DNA of 64,000 bases, taken from positions 1 through 64,000 of the forward strand of contig DUON01000024.1 in NCBI GenBank assembly GCA_012838805.1, written 5' to 3'. Positions within the stretch are counted from its first letter, which is position 1; each line of letters opens with the position of its first letter. Positions 35,868 through 45,418 of the stretch are shown here, one piece after another. The translations under genes and the position numbers were made by a program. The notes beneath the pieces are model-generated. The model made no database searches. It worked only from the letters and a program-made list of their open reading frames with translations, and was not told the origin of the DNA. This DNA comes from Clostridiales bacterium. GTDB taxonomy: Bacteria; Bacillota; Clostridia; Christensenellales; DTU072.

Positions 35868-36125
35868 GTGGACAAAATCTTAAAGGAACCTCGTGCAAAC
35901 AGAGTGATAGGGTTTCGCGAGGTTAGAAAAGCGCTAAACAACAATCGGCTAAGGTGTGTGACGATTGCTTTAGATACAGACGAAAATATGCTTTCTGAAA
36001 TAAAAGGTTTATGCCTTGAAAAGCAAGTTGAGACAAGTTTTTGTCCGTCAAGGGTGGAGCTTGGAGACCAGCTTGGATTGGATGTGCCTTGTTCGGTATG
36101 CGGCTTAAAGAAGTCTGAAAAATAG
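35868..36125 (+). CDS. L7Ae-like kink-turn-binding protein (YbxF type)
   Basis: 85 residues from a GTG start with AAGGAG 7 nt upstream. It begins MDKILKEPRANRVIGFREV, and its alpha-beta-alpha layout with CLEKQVETSFCPSRVELGDQ fits the L7Ae/L30e family. It sits directly before rpsL, as ybxF (rplGB) does in Bacillus. The C-terminal CSVCGLKK adds a Cys pair. It probably binds kink-turn RNA; its physiological role is unsettled. Confidence 0.8.
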   Translation: MDKILKEPRANRVIGFREVRKALNNNRLRCVTIALDTDENMLSEIKGLCLEKQVETSFCPSRVELGDQLGLDVPCSVCGLKKSEK

Positions 36126-36176
36126 AGTTATCCTATGGGTTGAAGGATGCTCATCCAAAATAAAGGAGGATATTAA

Positions 36177-36548
36177 ATGCCTACAATTAACCAGCTCATA
36201 AGGCAGGGAAGGCAAAGACAGACCAGAAAATCACAAGCGCCCATGCTTGAGGAATGCCCTCAAAAAAGAGGCGTGTGTCTTTCTGTCACGACCACCACTC
36301 CCAAAAAGCCTAACTCCGCTGTAAGAAAGATTGCCAGAGTTCGTTTGGTCAATGGAATGGAAGGTACGGTTTATATACCGGGTATCGGACATACATTGCA
36401 AGAACACAGCGTCGTACTAGTAAGAGGCGGAAGAGTTAAGGACCTGCCCGGCGTCAGATACCATATTATTAGAGGCACATTGGACACTTCAGGCGTCGCC
36501 AACCGTAAGCAGGCAAGGTCAAAATATGGCGCAAAGAAACCCAAGTAA
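36177..36548 (+). CDS. rpsL: Ribosomal protein uS12
   Basis: 123 residues. Decoding-centre signatures [19 protein letters not shown] and [10 protein letters not shown] are wild-type in the lysines that determine streptomycin response. AAAGGAGG precedes the ATG. It is followed by rpsG, fusA and tuf. Confidence 0.98.
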   Translation: MPTINQLIRQGRQRQTRKSQAPMLEECPQKRGVCLSVTTTTPKKPNSAVRKIARVRLVNGMEGTVYIPGIGHTLQEHSVVLVRGGRVKDLPGVRYHIIRGTLDTSGVANRKQARSKYGAKKPK

Positions 36549-36590
36549 TCTTTGCGGGATGAGTTCAAAAAATAGGAGGTAAAAGTAGAT

Positions 36591-37061
36591 ATGCCTAGAA
36601 GAAGCGGGGTGCCGAAAAGAGATGTTCTGCCGGACCCGGTCTATAATTCAAAAGTAACCACAAAGCTTATCAATCAGATTATGCTTGACGGCAAAAGAGG
36701 AACTGCTCAGAAGATAACTTATGAAGCGTTCAAGATTATAGAAGAAAAACTAAACCTGAACCCTCAAGAGGTATTCATAAAAGCGTTAGAGAATGTTATG
36801 CCGGTTCTCGAAGTAAAGGCGCGCAGAGTCGGCGGTGCGAACTATCAGGTGCCATTGGAAATAAGACCCGAGAGAAGACAAACTCTTGGAATAAGGTGGC
36901 TGGTGCAGTTTGCCCGCAAAAGAGGGGAAAAGACAATGAAAGAAAGACTTGCGGCGGAGATTATAGACGCCTATAATAGTACGGGAGGAGCTTTCAAGAA
37001 AAAAGAAGACACGCATCGTATGGCAGAAGCCAACAAAGCTTACGCCCATTACAGATATTAA
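36591..37061 (+). CDS. rpsG: Ribosomal protein uS7
   Basis: 156 residues, the standard length: [16 protein letters not shown] at the start and [20 protein letters not shown] at the end. It organises the 3' domain of 16S rRNA. AGGAGG precedes the ATG. Confidence 0.98.
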   Translation: MPRRSGVPKRDVLPDPVYNSKVTTKLINQIMLDGKRGTAQKITYEAFKIIEEKLNLNPQEVFIKALENVMPVLEVKARRVGGANYQVPLEIRPERRQTLGIRWLVQFARKRGEKTMKERLAAEIIDAYNSTGGAFKKKEDTHRMAEANKAYAHYRY

Positions 37062-37080
37062 AGCGAACAACAAAACTCAA

Positions 37081-37115
37081 AAAACGGCATACTCAATGAA
37101 GTGTGCCGTTTTTTT
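37081..37115 (+). terminator. Terminator between rpsG and fusA
   Basis: AACGGCATACT (37083-37093) pairs with AGTGTGCCGTT (37100-37110) with one wobble, followed by seven T. It should reduce transcription into fusA, so fusA may have its own start site in the 63 nt after it. Only weak promoter-like boxes are visible there. Confidence 0.85.
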
Positions 37116-37178
37116 AATAATTTGAATAAGAAAAACCTATATATTAACACTAAATTAAAAGATAAAACAGGAGAAAAG

Positions 37179-39257
37179 ATGGCAAGAGATTATTCACTTG
37201 ATAAGATAAGAAACATAGGGATTATGGCTCATATAGACGCCGGAAAGACCACCACATCCGAGAGAATTTTATTTTATACTCACAAGGTGCATAAGGTGGG
37301 GGAGGTCCATGAAGGCAACGCCACTATGGACTGGATGATGCAGGAGCAAGAAAGAGGCATAACCATTGTTTCCGCTGCCACGACAACCGAATGGAAAGAA
37401 CACTGCATAAACATTATTGACACGCCCGGGCATGTGGACTTTACTGTCGAAGTGGAGAGAAGCTTGAGGGTGCTTGACGGTGCGGTCGCCGTATTTTGCG
37501 CAAAAGGCGGGGTTGAGCCCCAATCTGAGACTGTATGGAGACAAGCAAACAAGTACAAGGTCCCCAGAATCGCTTTTGTCAATAAAATGGATATTAACGG
37601 AGCGGATTTTGGCAATGTCACAAAGATGATGGCGGAAAGGCTGAACACCAAGCCCGTTCCCATAGTATTGCCTATGGGAAAGGAGGAGTCCTTTAAGGGC
37701 ATTATTGACATCATAAAGCAAAAGGCTATCACCTATAAAGACGATATGGGTATAGAGATAGAATATGTCGATATCCCTGAAGAATATAAGGAAAAAGCCG
37801 AGAAAGCGCTTAGTTATATTGAAGAAATTGCTGCCGATTATGATGATGACATAATGATAAAAGTACTTAACGGCGAAAGAGCCGAAGAGAAAGAGCTCAT
37901 AAAGGCATTGAGAAAAGGTACAATAGCTTTAGATATCACGCCGGTACTATGCGGAACGGCGTATAAGAACAAGGGCATACAAAGACTTTTGGACGCCATA
38001 GTAGACCTGCTTCCCTCTCCCGTTGATGTGGAGAGCATAAGGGGGCAGAACGAAAGGGGCGAAGAGGATGTCAGACATTCGTCCGACACCGAACCTACGG
38101 CTGGGCTTGCCTTTAAGATTATGGTAGACCCGTTTGTGGGAAAGCTTGCGTATTATAGAGTGTACAGCGGCGTCATAAAAGCGGGCATGCAGATTTATAA
38201 CAGCACCAAGAAAAAGAAAGAGAGAATAAGCCGTATATTGAGAATGCATTCCAATTCCAGAACTGAAATAAAAGAAGCTTATGCAGGCGATATAGTTGCA
38301 CTTGTAGGACTAAAGGAAACCACAACCGGCGACACCTTGTGTGATATAAACAGACCCATAATACTTGAGAGCATGGACTTTCCCGATCCTGTGGTCAGAG
38401 TAGCTATTGAGCCCAAGACTAAGGCAGGTCAGGACAAAATGGGTGTAGCTTTAGCAAAACTTGCCGAAGAAGATCCCACCTTTAAGAGTTATGCCGACAA
38501 GGAGACAGGACAGACGATTATTGCCGGTATGGGAGAATTGCATCTGGAAATAATCGTGGACAGACTCTTAAGAGAATATAAAGTCGAAGCCAATATCGGT
38601 CAGCCACAAGTGGCTTATAGGGAGACGATTAAGAAAGAAGCTACAGCCGAAGGCAGATACATTAAGCAGACTGGAGGAAGAGGTCAGTACGGCGCTTGTA
38701 AAATTATCATCAGTCCCAACGAAGCCGGCAAGGGCTTTGAGTTCATAGACGAGATAGTGGGCGGAGCTATTCCAAAAGAATATATCAATTCCGTGGAAGA
38801 GGGCATAAGAGAAGCGGCGCTTGGCGGAGTGCTTTTGGGATACGAAATGGTTGACTTTAAGGTGAGGCTTATTGACGGAAGCTATCACGAAGTAGACAGC
38901 AGCGAAATGGCGTATAGAATAGCGGGCTCTCTGGCTTTTAAGGAAGCTGCCTTAAAGGCGTCGCCTACACTTCTTGAACCCATGATGGAAGTGGAAATAA
39001 TCGTTCCAGAAGAATATTTGGGGGCGGTTTTGGGCACATTAACTTCAAGAAGAGGCAGTGTAAGGTCTATGAGCGATAGACATGGAGCAAAAGTTATTAT
39101 CGCCGATGTTCCCCTTTCAGAAATGTTTGGATATACTACGGTATTAAGAAGTGTGACTCAAGGAAGAGGTCTTAGCTCCATGCAGCTTAAGTGTTATACC
39201 GAAGTTCCCCTTGCGGAAAGAAAGAAAATGCTTGACACTTCGTTTCCGAAAGCATAA
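37179..39257 (+). CDS. fusA: Elongation factor G
   Basis: 692 residues from the ATG at 37179, which has AGGAG 6 nt upstream; a longer frame from 37101 crosses the terminator. GTPase motifs are [30 protein letters not shown] and NKMD. Domains II-V are complete. It drives translocation on the ribosome. Confidence 0.98.
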   Translation: MARDYSLDKIRNIGIMAHIDAGKTTTSERILFYTHKVHKVGEVHEGNATMDWMMQEQERGITIVSAATTTEWKEHCINIIDTPGHVDFTVEVERSLRVLDGAVAVFCAKGGVEPQSETVWRQANKYKVPRIAFVNKMDINGADFGNVTKMMAERLNTKPVPIVLPMGKEESFKGIIDIIKQKAITYKDDMGIEIEYVDIPEEYKEKAEKALSYIEEIAADYDDDIMIKVLNGERAEEKELIKALRKGTIALDITPVLCGTAYKNKGIQRLLDAIVDLLPSPVDVESIRGQNERGEEDVRHSSDTEPTAGLAFKIMVDPFVGKLAYYRVYSGVIKAGMQIYNSTKKKKERISRILRMHSNSRTEIKEAYAGDIVALVGLKETTTGDTLCDINRPIILESMDFPDPVVRVAIEPKTKAGQDKMGVALAKLAEEDPTFKSYADKETGQTIIAGMGELHLEIIVDRLLREYKVEANIGQPQVAYRETIKKEATAEGRYIKQTGGRGQYGACKIIISPNEAGKGFEFIDEIVGGAIPKEYINSVEEGIREAALGGVLLGYEMVDFKVRLIDGSYHEVDSSEMAYRIAGSLAFKEAALKASPTLLEPMMEVEIIVPEEYLGAVLGTLTSRRGSVRSMSDRHGAKVIIADVPLSEMFGYTTVLRSVTQGRGLSSMQLKCYTEVPLAERKKMLDTSFPKA

Positions 39258-39285
39258 TATATATAAAGACGGGAAAAATTAATAA

Positions 39286-39322
39286 AAAATCAGGTTTTTT
39301 CCTTGAAAACCTTGTGATTTTA
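39286..39322 (+). terminator. Hairpin after fusA, possible terminator
   Basis: AATCAGGTTTT pairs with AAAACC and then TGATT across a small bulge, with a short run of T at the end. It is weaker than the other terminators here and overlaps the -35 side of the tuf promoter region. Confidence 0.4.
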
Positions 39323-39323
39323 G

Positions 39324-39352
39324 GTGACAAGGCAAATAAAATAATATATAAT
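39324..39352 (+). promoter_or_regulatory. Promoter of tuf
   Basis: GTGACA at 39324-39329 and TATAAT at 39347-39352 with a 17 bp spacer. Confidence 0.65.
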
Positions 39353-39397
39353 AGAAAATACAAAATAGAAATGATTATTATTTGGAGGACATATTAA

Positions 39398-40603
39398 ATG
39401 GCTAAAGCAAAATTTGAAAGAACAAAACCCCACGTTAACGTAGGAACTATTGGTCACGTCGACCATGGTAAGACAACTTTGACAGCCGCTATTACAATGG
39501 TATCCGCCGCAGCAGGTTTTGCCCAGAAAGTCAAGTATGATGAAATTGACAAGGCACCGGAAGAAAAAGCAAGAGGAATAACAATCAACACATCCCATGT
39601 CGAATATCAGACAGAGAACAGACACTACGCCCATGTGGACTGTCCCGGACACGCAGACTATGTTAAGAACATGATTACGGGCGCGGCTCAAATGGACGGC
39701 GCGATTCTTGTTGTCGCATCCACAGACGGCCCCATGCCTCAGACCCGCGAGCACATCCTGCTTGCAAGACAGGTCGGCGTTCCCTATATCGTAGTATTTA
39801 TGAACAAGACAGACCAAGTTGACGACCCCGAACTTCTTGAACTTGTAGAAATGGAAATTAGAGACCTTCTCAGCGAATACGAGTTCCCGGGAGACGAGAT
39901 TCCCATTGTTAAAGGCTCCGCCCTCAAAGCTCTTGAAGCGGCTTCAGCCGGCAATGTAGACGATCCCGCATGTGAGCCCGTAAAAGAACTCCTTAAGGTT
40001 TTGGACGAATATATCCCCGAGCCTGAAAGAGATGTCGACAAGCCTTTCCTTATGCCCGTAGAAGACGTGTTCACAATCACAGGACGCGGCACGGTTGCGA
40101 CCGGTAGAGTTGAAAGAGGTACGGTCAAGGTTCAAGATAAGGTTGAGATCGTAGGTCTTAGCGAAAAGTCAGTCGAAACCACCGTTACCGGCGTTGAGAT
40201 GTTCCGTAAGCTTCTTGACTTTGCGCAAGCAGGCGACAACATCGGCGCACTTCTTAGAGGTATCGACCGTGACAGCATAGAGAGAGGTCAAGTTCTTGCA
40301 AAGCCCGGCTCTATCACACCTCACACCAAGTTCAAAGGTCAAGTTTATGTCTTGAAAAAAGAAGAGGGCGGCAGACATACTCCTTTCTTTAACGGCTATC
40401 GTCCCCAATTCTATTTCCGTACAACCGACGTCACCGGCTCCATTAAACTTCCCGAAAATGTAGAAATGGTTATGCCCGGAGATAACATCGATATGGATGT
40501 AGAACTTATCACACCCATAGCCATGGAACAAGGTCTTCGTTTTGCTATCCGTGAAGGCGGCAGAACAGTAGGCTCTGGAGTTGTTACCAACATTATTGGA
40601 TAA
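39398..40603 (+). CDS. tuf: Elongation factor Tu
   Basis: 401 residues. It has [14 protein letters not shown] (P-loop), [13 protein letters not shown] (switch I), [13 protein letters not shown] (switch II) and NKTD. It delivers aminoacyl-tRNA to the ribosome. GGAGG precedes the ATG. It has its own promoter and terminator, so it may be transcribed both with and apart from fusA. Confidence 0.99.
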   Translation: MAKAKFERTKPHVNVGTIGHVDHGKTTLTAAITMVSAAAGFAQKVKYDEIDKAPEEKARGITINTSHVEYQTENRHYAHVDCPGHADYVKNMITGAAQMDGAILVVASTDGPMPQTREHILLARQVGVPYIVVFMNKTDQVDDPELLELVEMEIRDLLSEYEFPGDEIPIVKGSALKALEAASAGNVDDPACEPVKELLKVLDEYIPEPERDVDKPFLMPVEDVFTITGRGTVATGRVERGTVKVQDKVEIVGLSEKSVETTVTGVEMFRKLLDFAQAGDNIGALLRGIDRDSIERGQVLAKPGSITPHTKFKGQVYVLKKEEGGRHTPFFNGYRPQFYFRTTDVTGSIKLPENVEMVMPGDNIDMDVELITPIAMEQGLRFAIREGGRTVGSGVVTNIIG

Positions 40604-40623
40604 TTATCAATTGACAATTTTTG

Positions 40624-40658
40624 AAAAGAGTCCGAAAATAGGTTTCGGGCTCTTTTTT
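40624..40658 (+). terminator. Terminator of tuf
   Basis: AAAAGAGTCCGAAA (40624-40637) pairs with TTTCGGGCTCTTTT (40643-40656) with one wobble and continues into TT. Confidence 0.9.
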
Positions 40659-40661
40659 ATT

Positions 40662-40690
40662 TTGTTTTGTGTAAGTATTTATGTTATATT
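40662..40690 (+). promoter_or_regulatory. Promoter reaching the ATG of the DNA glycosylase gene
   Basis: TTGTTT at 40662-40667 and TATATT at 40685-40690 with a 17 bp spacer. The predicted transcription start falls at or next to the ATG at 40698. Confidence 0.5.
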
Positions 40691-40697
40691 TTATCAT

Positions 40698-41159
40698 ATG
40701 GAAACAATAAAATGCTTTGGACCAATTTTTGATAGCGACAGCAAAATCCTAATTCTTGGCAGCATGCCCAGCATAGCAAGCCTTGAACAAAACTTTTATT
40801 ATATGCATCCCACGAACAGGTTTTGGTCGGTAATAGCTGAAATCACACAAAGCCCTTTCCCTAAGACGATTGAAGAGAGAAGAAATCTTGTCTTAGACAA
40901 CAAGATAGCGCTTTGGGATGTAATCTATGAATGTCGAAGAAAAGGCTCTTTGGACAGTGCGATTAGAGACGCACACCCCAACGACTTATATAAGATACCC
41001 AATATCGAGAAACTAAAAATTTTTACAAACGGCAGATTGGCGCACTCACTTTTGAAAAAATTCTTTCCTCGTCTAAAATCCCAATATCTACCCTCTACCA
41101 GTGCCGCCAATGTCAGATTTGACAAACAGAAATGGCTTGATATAAAAAAGCACCTATGA
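40698..41159 (+). CDS. DNA-deoxyinosine glycosylase (uracil-DNA glycosylase superfamily)
   Basis: 153 residues from the ATG at 40698; a longer frame would start inside tuf and cross its terminator. It has ILGSMPS near the start, YYMHPTNRFWSV and LPSTSAAN, the motif set of the hypoxanthine/uracil glycosylase branch. It removes deaminated bases in base excision repair. There is no ribosome site upstream, so it may be leaderless. It ends exactly next to the convergent GNAT gene. Confidence 0.85.
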   Translation: METIKCFGPIFDSDSKILILGSMPSIASLEQNFYYMHPTNRFWSVIAEITQSPFPKTIEERRNLVLDNKIALWDVIYECRRKGSLDSAIRDAHPNDLYKIPNIEKLKIFTNGRLAHSLLKKFFPRLKSQYLPSTSAANVRFDKQKWLDIKKHL

Positions 41160-41660
41160 TTATTTTTTGAAAGCGGGAGTTATGTCATAAGGCTCATTTG
41201 ACAATTCCTTAACAAAAAGAGCTCTTATGTATCCTCTATCAAAGGTGGTGGAATGGACAAAAAAGTCCTTTCCATAATAGTATCTTGCCAGCTTGAAGTA
41301 CTTGGTGTTGGTGTGCAGGGCGATTGCCTTGACGCCCATTTCTTCGCATTCCTCTATCGCGTACGCCAAAAGGGCAGACCCCACCCCCGTACCGCTTGAT
41401 TCCGTAGAGACAGCAAAACGATAGATATAAGCCAAATCTTGGGTAAGTCTTTCTATCCTTATGCTTCCGATTATTTGCGCATGCTTAACGGCGGCTATTA
41501 CCATATTATTATTGATATCATATATGACATCTTCAAGTTTTTCATTCAAGGCTGCGACTTCCACGCCGTTTGCCAGCTGGGCCTTATAGAGTTCAAAGGA
41601 CCTCAAAGTTAGCTGGTGGATTTGCTGGGCGTGTTCGATTGATGCGGGTATGATTTTCAT
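41160..41660 (-). CDS. GNAT acetyltransferase in the arginine cluster, possible N-acetylglutamate synthase
   Basis: 166 residues from the ATG whose A is at 41660, with AGGTG 6 nt upstream; a GTG at 41669 abuts the argB stop and is the alternative. The acetyl-CoA motif is VSTESSGTGVGSALLAYAIEE, with YYYGKDFFVHS near the end. It lies directly after argB in the same direction, so it may acetylate glutamate for arginine synthesis like short ArgA-type enzymes. This is inferred from context and no glutamate-specific signature was identified. Confidence 0.8.
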   Translation of the reverse strand: MKIIPASIEHAQQIHQLTLRSFELYKAQLANGVEVAALNEKLEDVIYDINNNMVIAAVKHAQIIGSIRIERLTQDLAYIYRFAVSTESSGTGVGSALLAYAIEECEEMGVKAIALHTNTKYFKLARYYYGKDFFVHSTTFDRGYIRALFVKELSNEPYDITPAFKK

Positions 41661-41669
41661 GCTTGACAC

Positions 41670-42533
41670 CTACCTTGTAATCATCGTGCCTATGCCGGAG
41701 TCTGTAAATATCTCCAGCATTACAGAGTGGGGGATATTTCCGTTTATTATATGCACGCAGTTTATTCCGCTTTCCACGCCTTGCATGCACGCTTTGACTT
41801 TGGGAATCATTCCGCCATTTATTTCTTCATTTTCTATCATTTTTTGCAGTTCGGCTATCGAAGCAAAGTGTATAAGGGAGCTTTTGTCGTTTATATTCTT
41901 ATAAATGCCGTCTATATCCGTCAAGTAGATTAATTTTTCGGCTTTTAAGGCTATGGCTATCTCAGCCGCTGCGGTATCGGCGTTGATATTATAGCTGTTT
42001 TGTTGAGAGTCTGCGCCTATCGGAGCGACAACGGGAATAAATTCGTCAGATATGAGAAGACTTAAAAGCTTGGTGTTGATATTCGTTATTTCGCCCACAT
42101 ATCCAAGGTCCACACCCTCGCTTTTCTTTTTTTCGGCTTCAATCAAATGAGCATCTTTTCCGCATATGCCGATTGCCTTAACTCCAAGATTGTTCATCCT
42201 GGCGGTGATATCCTTATTCAATTTGCCGCAAAGCACCATTTGCACAACCTCTATGGCGTCTTTGCTTGTCACCCTAAGCCCGTTGTGGAATTGGCTTTTG
42301 ATATCTAACTTTTCAAGCATGGAATTTATTTCAGGTCCTCCGCCATGTACAAGAATGGGATTGACTCCCACGACTTTGAGCATAGCTATATCCTGTAAAA
42401 TTGACTGCTCGTTTTCTGAATTCATGGCGTTGCCGCCGTACTTGATGACCACAGTCTTTTTGGCAAGCTTGTTTATATAAGGAAGCGCTTCCGCCAAAAT
42501 ATTGGCTTTTTCAATCAATTTATCGATATTCAT
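41670..42533 (-). CDS. argB: Acetylglutamate kinase
   Basis: 287 residues. Signatures are VVIKYGGNAM, ILVHGGGPEIN and the C-terminal GGMIPKV. It phosphorylates N-acetylglutamate in the second step of arginine synthesis. It overlaps argC by 4 nt. argJ, argD and argF are not in the window. Confidence 0.97.
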   Translation of the reverse strand: MNIDKLIEKANILAEALPYINKLAKKTVVIKYGGNAMNSENEQSILQDIAMLKVVGVNPILVHGGGPEINSMLEKLDIKSQFHNGLRVTSKDAIEVVQMVLCGKLNKDITARMNNLGVKAIGICGKDAHLIEAEKKKSEGVDLGYVGEITNINTKLLSLLISDEFIPVVAPIGADSQQNSYNINADTAAAEIAIALKAEKLIYLTDIDGIYKNINDKSSLIHFASIAELQKMIENEEINGGMIPKVKACMQGVESGINCVHIINGNIPHSVMLEIFTDSGIGTMITR

Positions 42534-43567
42534 AAATACCTCGCTATAAAGTCCAGTCCACGGCTTTCTTCTATACCGAACATGATATTCATATTCTGTA
42601 CCGCTTGACCGCTCGCACCTTTGACCAGATTGTCAAGGCAGCTGACCACAATGAGTTTGTTCAACCTCTTATCTTTAATGAAACCTATTTGAACATAGTT
42701 TGAGCCCGTTACATTCTTTAGTTCGGGAAGACGGTTTTCTTCAAGAACGCTTATGAACTTGCTTTCTTGATAAAAATTGTCGTATATGGCTTTGATATCC
42801 TTGTCTTGGTCAAACAAATCGCAATAAATGGTCGCCAAAATCCCCCTTTTCACGGGCAGGAGATGTGGAGAAAAATTTACTTTTAACGGTGCTTTGTTGG
42901 CTTTAGATAACTGTTCCTCAATCTCCGAAGTATGCCTATGGTTTGTCAAGGAATACGCCTTGAAGTTTTCTAAGTTTTCGCTCATAGAGCAGTTTATGTC
43001 GCTCTTTCTCCCAGCACCTGTAATGCCGCTTTTGGCGTCTATTATAATATTGTCCGCTCTTATCGCCCTTGCCTCCAAGAGAGGATATAAGGCAACTATC
43101 GCCGCTGTAGTATAACAGCCGGGATTGGCGACAATACGCGCTTTTTTTATCTGTTCCCTATAAATTTCGCTTAGACCGTATACGGCGGCGCTGTTAAGTT
43201 CGGGGCAAGGATGAGAGGTCTTGTAGGTATCCTCATATGTATTCAAGTTCTGATATCTAAAATCAGCGGATAGGTCGATTATTCTCGTCCCCTTGTTATA
43301 GAGCTCTTTCGCTGCGGCGGCGCTTGCCCCGTGAGGCAAAGCTAAGAAAACTATGTCGGACTCTTGTGCGATTTTGTCATAATCCGCTTGAGAAAAGCTT
43401 AAATCGCATCTGGAAAAGAGCGAAGGGTATATATCGCTGACTTTTTTTCCTTGGTCTGAACGGCTGGTCACATACTTAAGTGTGACATCAGGATGACAAA
43501 TAAGGATATTTATCAGTTCCAATCCCGTATATCCGTTAGCTCCTATGATGCTTGCATTAATATTCAT
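42530..43567 (-). CDS. argC: N-acetyl-gamma-glutamyl-phosphate reductase
   Basis: 345 residues. It has GANGYTGLELINIL (NADPH fold), VANPGCYTTAAIVAL with the catalytic Cys, and HRHTSEIEEQL. It is the first gene of the arginine unit, with AGAGGTG before the ATG and a promoter 23-51 nt upstream. Confidence 0.97.
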   Translation of the reverse strand: MNINASIIGANGYTGLELINILICHPDVTLKYVTSRSDQGKKVSDIYPSLFSRCDLSFSQADYDKIAQESDIVFLALPHGASAAAAKELYNKGTRIIDLSADFRYQNLNTYEDTYKTSHPCPELNSAAVYGLSEIYREQIKKARIVANPGCYTTAAIVALYPLLEARAIRADNIIIDAKSGITGAGRKSDINCSMSENLENFKAYSLTNHRHTSEIEEQLSKANKAPLKVNFSPHLLPVKRGILATIYCDLFDQDKDIKAIYDNFYQESKFISVLEENRLPELKNVTGSNYVQIGFIKDKRLNKLIVVSCLDNLVKGASGQAVQNMNIMFGIEESRGLDFIARYL

Positions 43568-43589
43568 TTTTCACCTCTTATGTTCAACA

Positions 43590-43618
43590 ATTATACAAAA
43601 ATATATGTGGATATGCAA
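43590..43618 (-). promoter_or_regulatory. Promoter of argC-argB-GNAT
   Basis: On the minus strand TTGCAT (43618-43613) and TATAAT (43595-43590) with a 17 bp spacer. An AT-rich inverted repeat (AAATAAT/ATTATTT, about 43622-43645) lies upstream. It does not match the ArgR box well. Confidence 0.7.
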
Positions 43619-43709
43619 GTAAAATAATATAAATATACATTATTTCTTAAGCTTTTTGGAGAATAATCTTATTTAAAAGGGGACTATACGAAATAGTAAC
43701 AATAAGAGA

Positions 43710-44303
43710 TTAATCTTTTTTTGAAAATATGCAACCACAAAAATTTTGACGATAGAGATTATATTTTCTACTTAGTTCAATTGACCTAAGGTATCCGCCT
43801 TTTTTCTTAAAATCAGAGGGCAAGAATTTAATGCCAAGCTCTTTTTCCAGCTCAAATCCAATTTGATTCAGCCATTCGGCGTTCTTAAGCGGGCTTACGC
43901 TCAAAGTGGTGGTGAAAAAGTCATAGTTATTGTTTTTGGCAGTTTCAGCGGTCTTTCTCAATCTTAAAAGATAGCATTTATAACACCTTGCATTGCCCTC
44001 AGAAAGCTCTTCCAGCCCTTTTGAGATATCAGAAAATTCGGAAGGGTCATATTCGGGGGATATAATGTCTATATCCAAATCCATTTCTTTAATCAGGCGT
44101 TTTTGTTCCAAAAGGCGTTTTTCAAATTCTTCTTGGCTGTAAATATTGGGATTGTAATAAAAAATAGAAAGGGCAAAATTATCTTTTAACTCTTCAATGC
44201 AATGGCTGCTGCAAGGCGCACAGCAACTATGCAACAAAAGTCTGGGTTTGTGTGAAAGATTGTTTATTATCTCTTGCATCTTTTTGTGATAATTTATTTT
44301 CAT
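43710..44303 (-). CDS. queH: Epoxyqueuosine reductase QueH
   Basis: 197 residues from the ATG at 44303. Metal-binding Cys motifs are LLHSCCAPCSSHCIEEL near the start, ARCYKCYLLRLRKTA in the middle, and FCGC near the end. QueH (DUF208) catalyses the last step of queuosine synthesis in tRNA, as an alternative to QueG. No ribosome site precedes the ATG. A TACAAT box ends 6 nt before it, so it is a leaderless candidate; an in-frame TTG at 44321 is less likely. Confidence 0.92.
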   Translation of the reverse strand: MKINYHKKMQEIINNLSHKPRLLLHSCCAPCSSHCIEELKDNFALSIFYYNPNIYSQEEFEKRLLEQKRLIKEMDLDIDIISPEYDPSEFSDISKGLEELSEGNARCYKCYLLRLRKTAETAKNNNYDFFTTTLSVSPLKNAEWLNQIGFELEKELGIKFLPSDFKKKGGYLRSIELSRKYNLYRQNFCGCIFSKKD

Positions 44304-44309
44304 AAGATT

Positions 44310-44315
44310 ATTGTA
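44310..44315 (-). promoter_or_regulatory. -10 box next to the queH ATG
   Basis: TACAAT on the minus strand, with the ATG seven bases after its end. The -35 region (TTTTAT) is weak. Confidence 0.4.
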
Positions 44316-44341
44316 ACACAATATAGGGATTTATAAAAAAC

Positions 44342-44370
44342 TTTATTAAGGCGATAAAGAATGTTATAAT
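44342..44370 (+). promoter_or_regulatory. Probable promoter of the HAD hydrolase gene
   Basis: TATAAT at 44365-44370 is clear. The -35 candidate TTTATT at 44342-44347 (17 bp spacer) is weak. It is divergent from queH. Confidence 0.4.
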
Positions 44371-44399
44371 ACAAATACCAACTTTTTTTGAGGGGTATT

Positions 44400-45293
44400 A
44401 TGAATATAAATTACAAAGAGATTTTTGCGGATATGGAAGTCAAGGGCTGTCCAATAATGGCGCTGTGCTATGACTTTGACAAGACTCTTTCTCCCAAAGA
44501 TATGCAAGAGTACGGATTTATCGACAGTCTGGGCATGACCAGCCAAGAGTTTTGGCATAAGTCCAATACCCTTGTCAGAGAACAAAACATGGATATGATA
44601 CTTGCCTATATGCTGACTATGACAACCGAGGCAAAAAGGCAGGATATAGATGTCACAGAAGAGGACTTAAGGAAACTGGGAAAGGGGATAGAGCTTTATA
44701 AAGGGGTGAAAAGCTGGTTTGACAGAATCAATAAGATAGGATTGGACAACGGCGTAGTCATTGAGCACTACATAATCTCATCGGGGCTTAAGGAAATAAT
44801 AGAGGGCAATGAAATAGCGCCTTATTTCAAGAAAATATATGCGTCTTGCTTTCTTTATGACCAATACGGCAAGGCTGTATGGCCAAAACAGGCGGTGAAC
44901 TTCACCACCAAGACACAGTATCTTTTTCATATAAACAAAAACTGCGACACCGAAGATGTAAACCGCTATATGCCCGAGGACAAGAGAAGAATACCTTTTG
45001 AGCATTTTATTTATATAGGCGACAGCGAAACGGACATTCCTTGCATGCGGCTTGTCAAGTCTTCGGGCGGGCACTCTATCGGGGTATACAAACCCGACGA
45101 CGACAAGGCAAAAACAATGGTAGAAAAGCTTATTCGCGAGGGAAGAATAAACTATTACGCCCCAAGCGATTTCTCTTCGTGTTCAGAAATAGAAAACATT
45201 GTCAGCAAAATAATCGTCCAAATAAAAGCAAAGCACGATTTGCTTTTATTGTCAAAAAACCAAATGCAAAAGGCGAAAAAATCATTAAATTGA
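44400..45293 (+). CDS. HAD-superfamily hydrolase
   Basis: 297 residues from the ATG at 44400, which has GAGGGG just upstream; a TTG at 44388 overlaps that site. HAD motif I is CYDFDKTLSP with both Asp residues, motif II is IISSG and motif IV is YIGDSETDIPCM. The long helical cap after motif I suggests a phosphoserine-phosphatase-like C1 cap. The substrate is unknown. It is a single-gene unit between queH and the ABC exporter. Confidence 0.85.
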   Translation: MNINYKEIFADMEVKGCPIMALCYDFDKTLSPKDMQEYGFIDSLGMTSQEFWHKSNTLVREQNMDMILAYMLTMTTEAKRQDIDVTEEDLRKLGKGIELYKGVKSWFDRINKIGLDNGVVIEHYIISSGLKEIIEGNEIAPYFKKIYASCFLYDQYGKAVWPKQAVNFTTKTQYLFHINKNCDTEDVNRYMPEDKRRIPFEHFIYIGDSETDIPCMRLVKSSGGHSIGVYKPDDDKAKTMVEKLIREGRINYYAPSDFSSCSEIENIVSKIIVQIKAKHDLLLLSKNQMQKAKKSLN

Positions 45294-45351
45294 AGCTTTT
45301 TCGCAAAGTTTTTTGCCTTTCTACCTTCCTTTTTACACTCTCACCTTTTAC

Positions 45352-45381
45352 TTGACATTCATTAACTATAAAGCTTATAAT
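45352..45381 (+). promoter_or_regulatory. Promoter of the ABC exporter operon
   Basis: TTGACA at 45352-45357 and TATAAT at 45376-45381 with an 18 bp spacer. Confidence 0.75.
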
Positions 45382-45418
45382 AATTATAAATATATAATAT
45401 AGGCTTTTAAGAGGAATC

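Noticed and set aside
43622-43645. ArgR operator upstream of argC
   Set aside because: The inverted repeat is purely A/T and lacks the TGAAT/ATTCA core of ARG boxes.
44338-44399. T-box or metabolite riboswitch upstream of the HAD gene
   Set aside because: The spacer to queH is under 100 nt and filled by divergent promoter elements.
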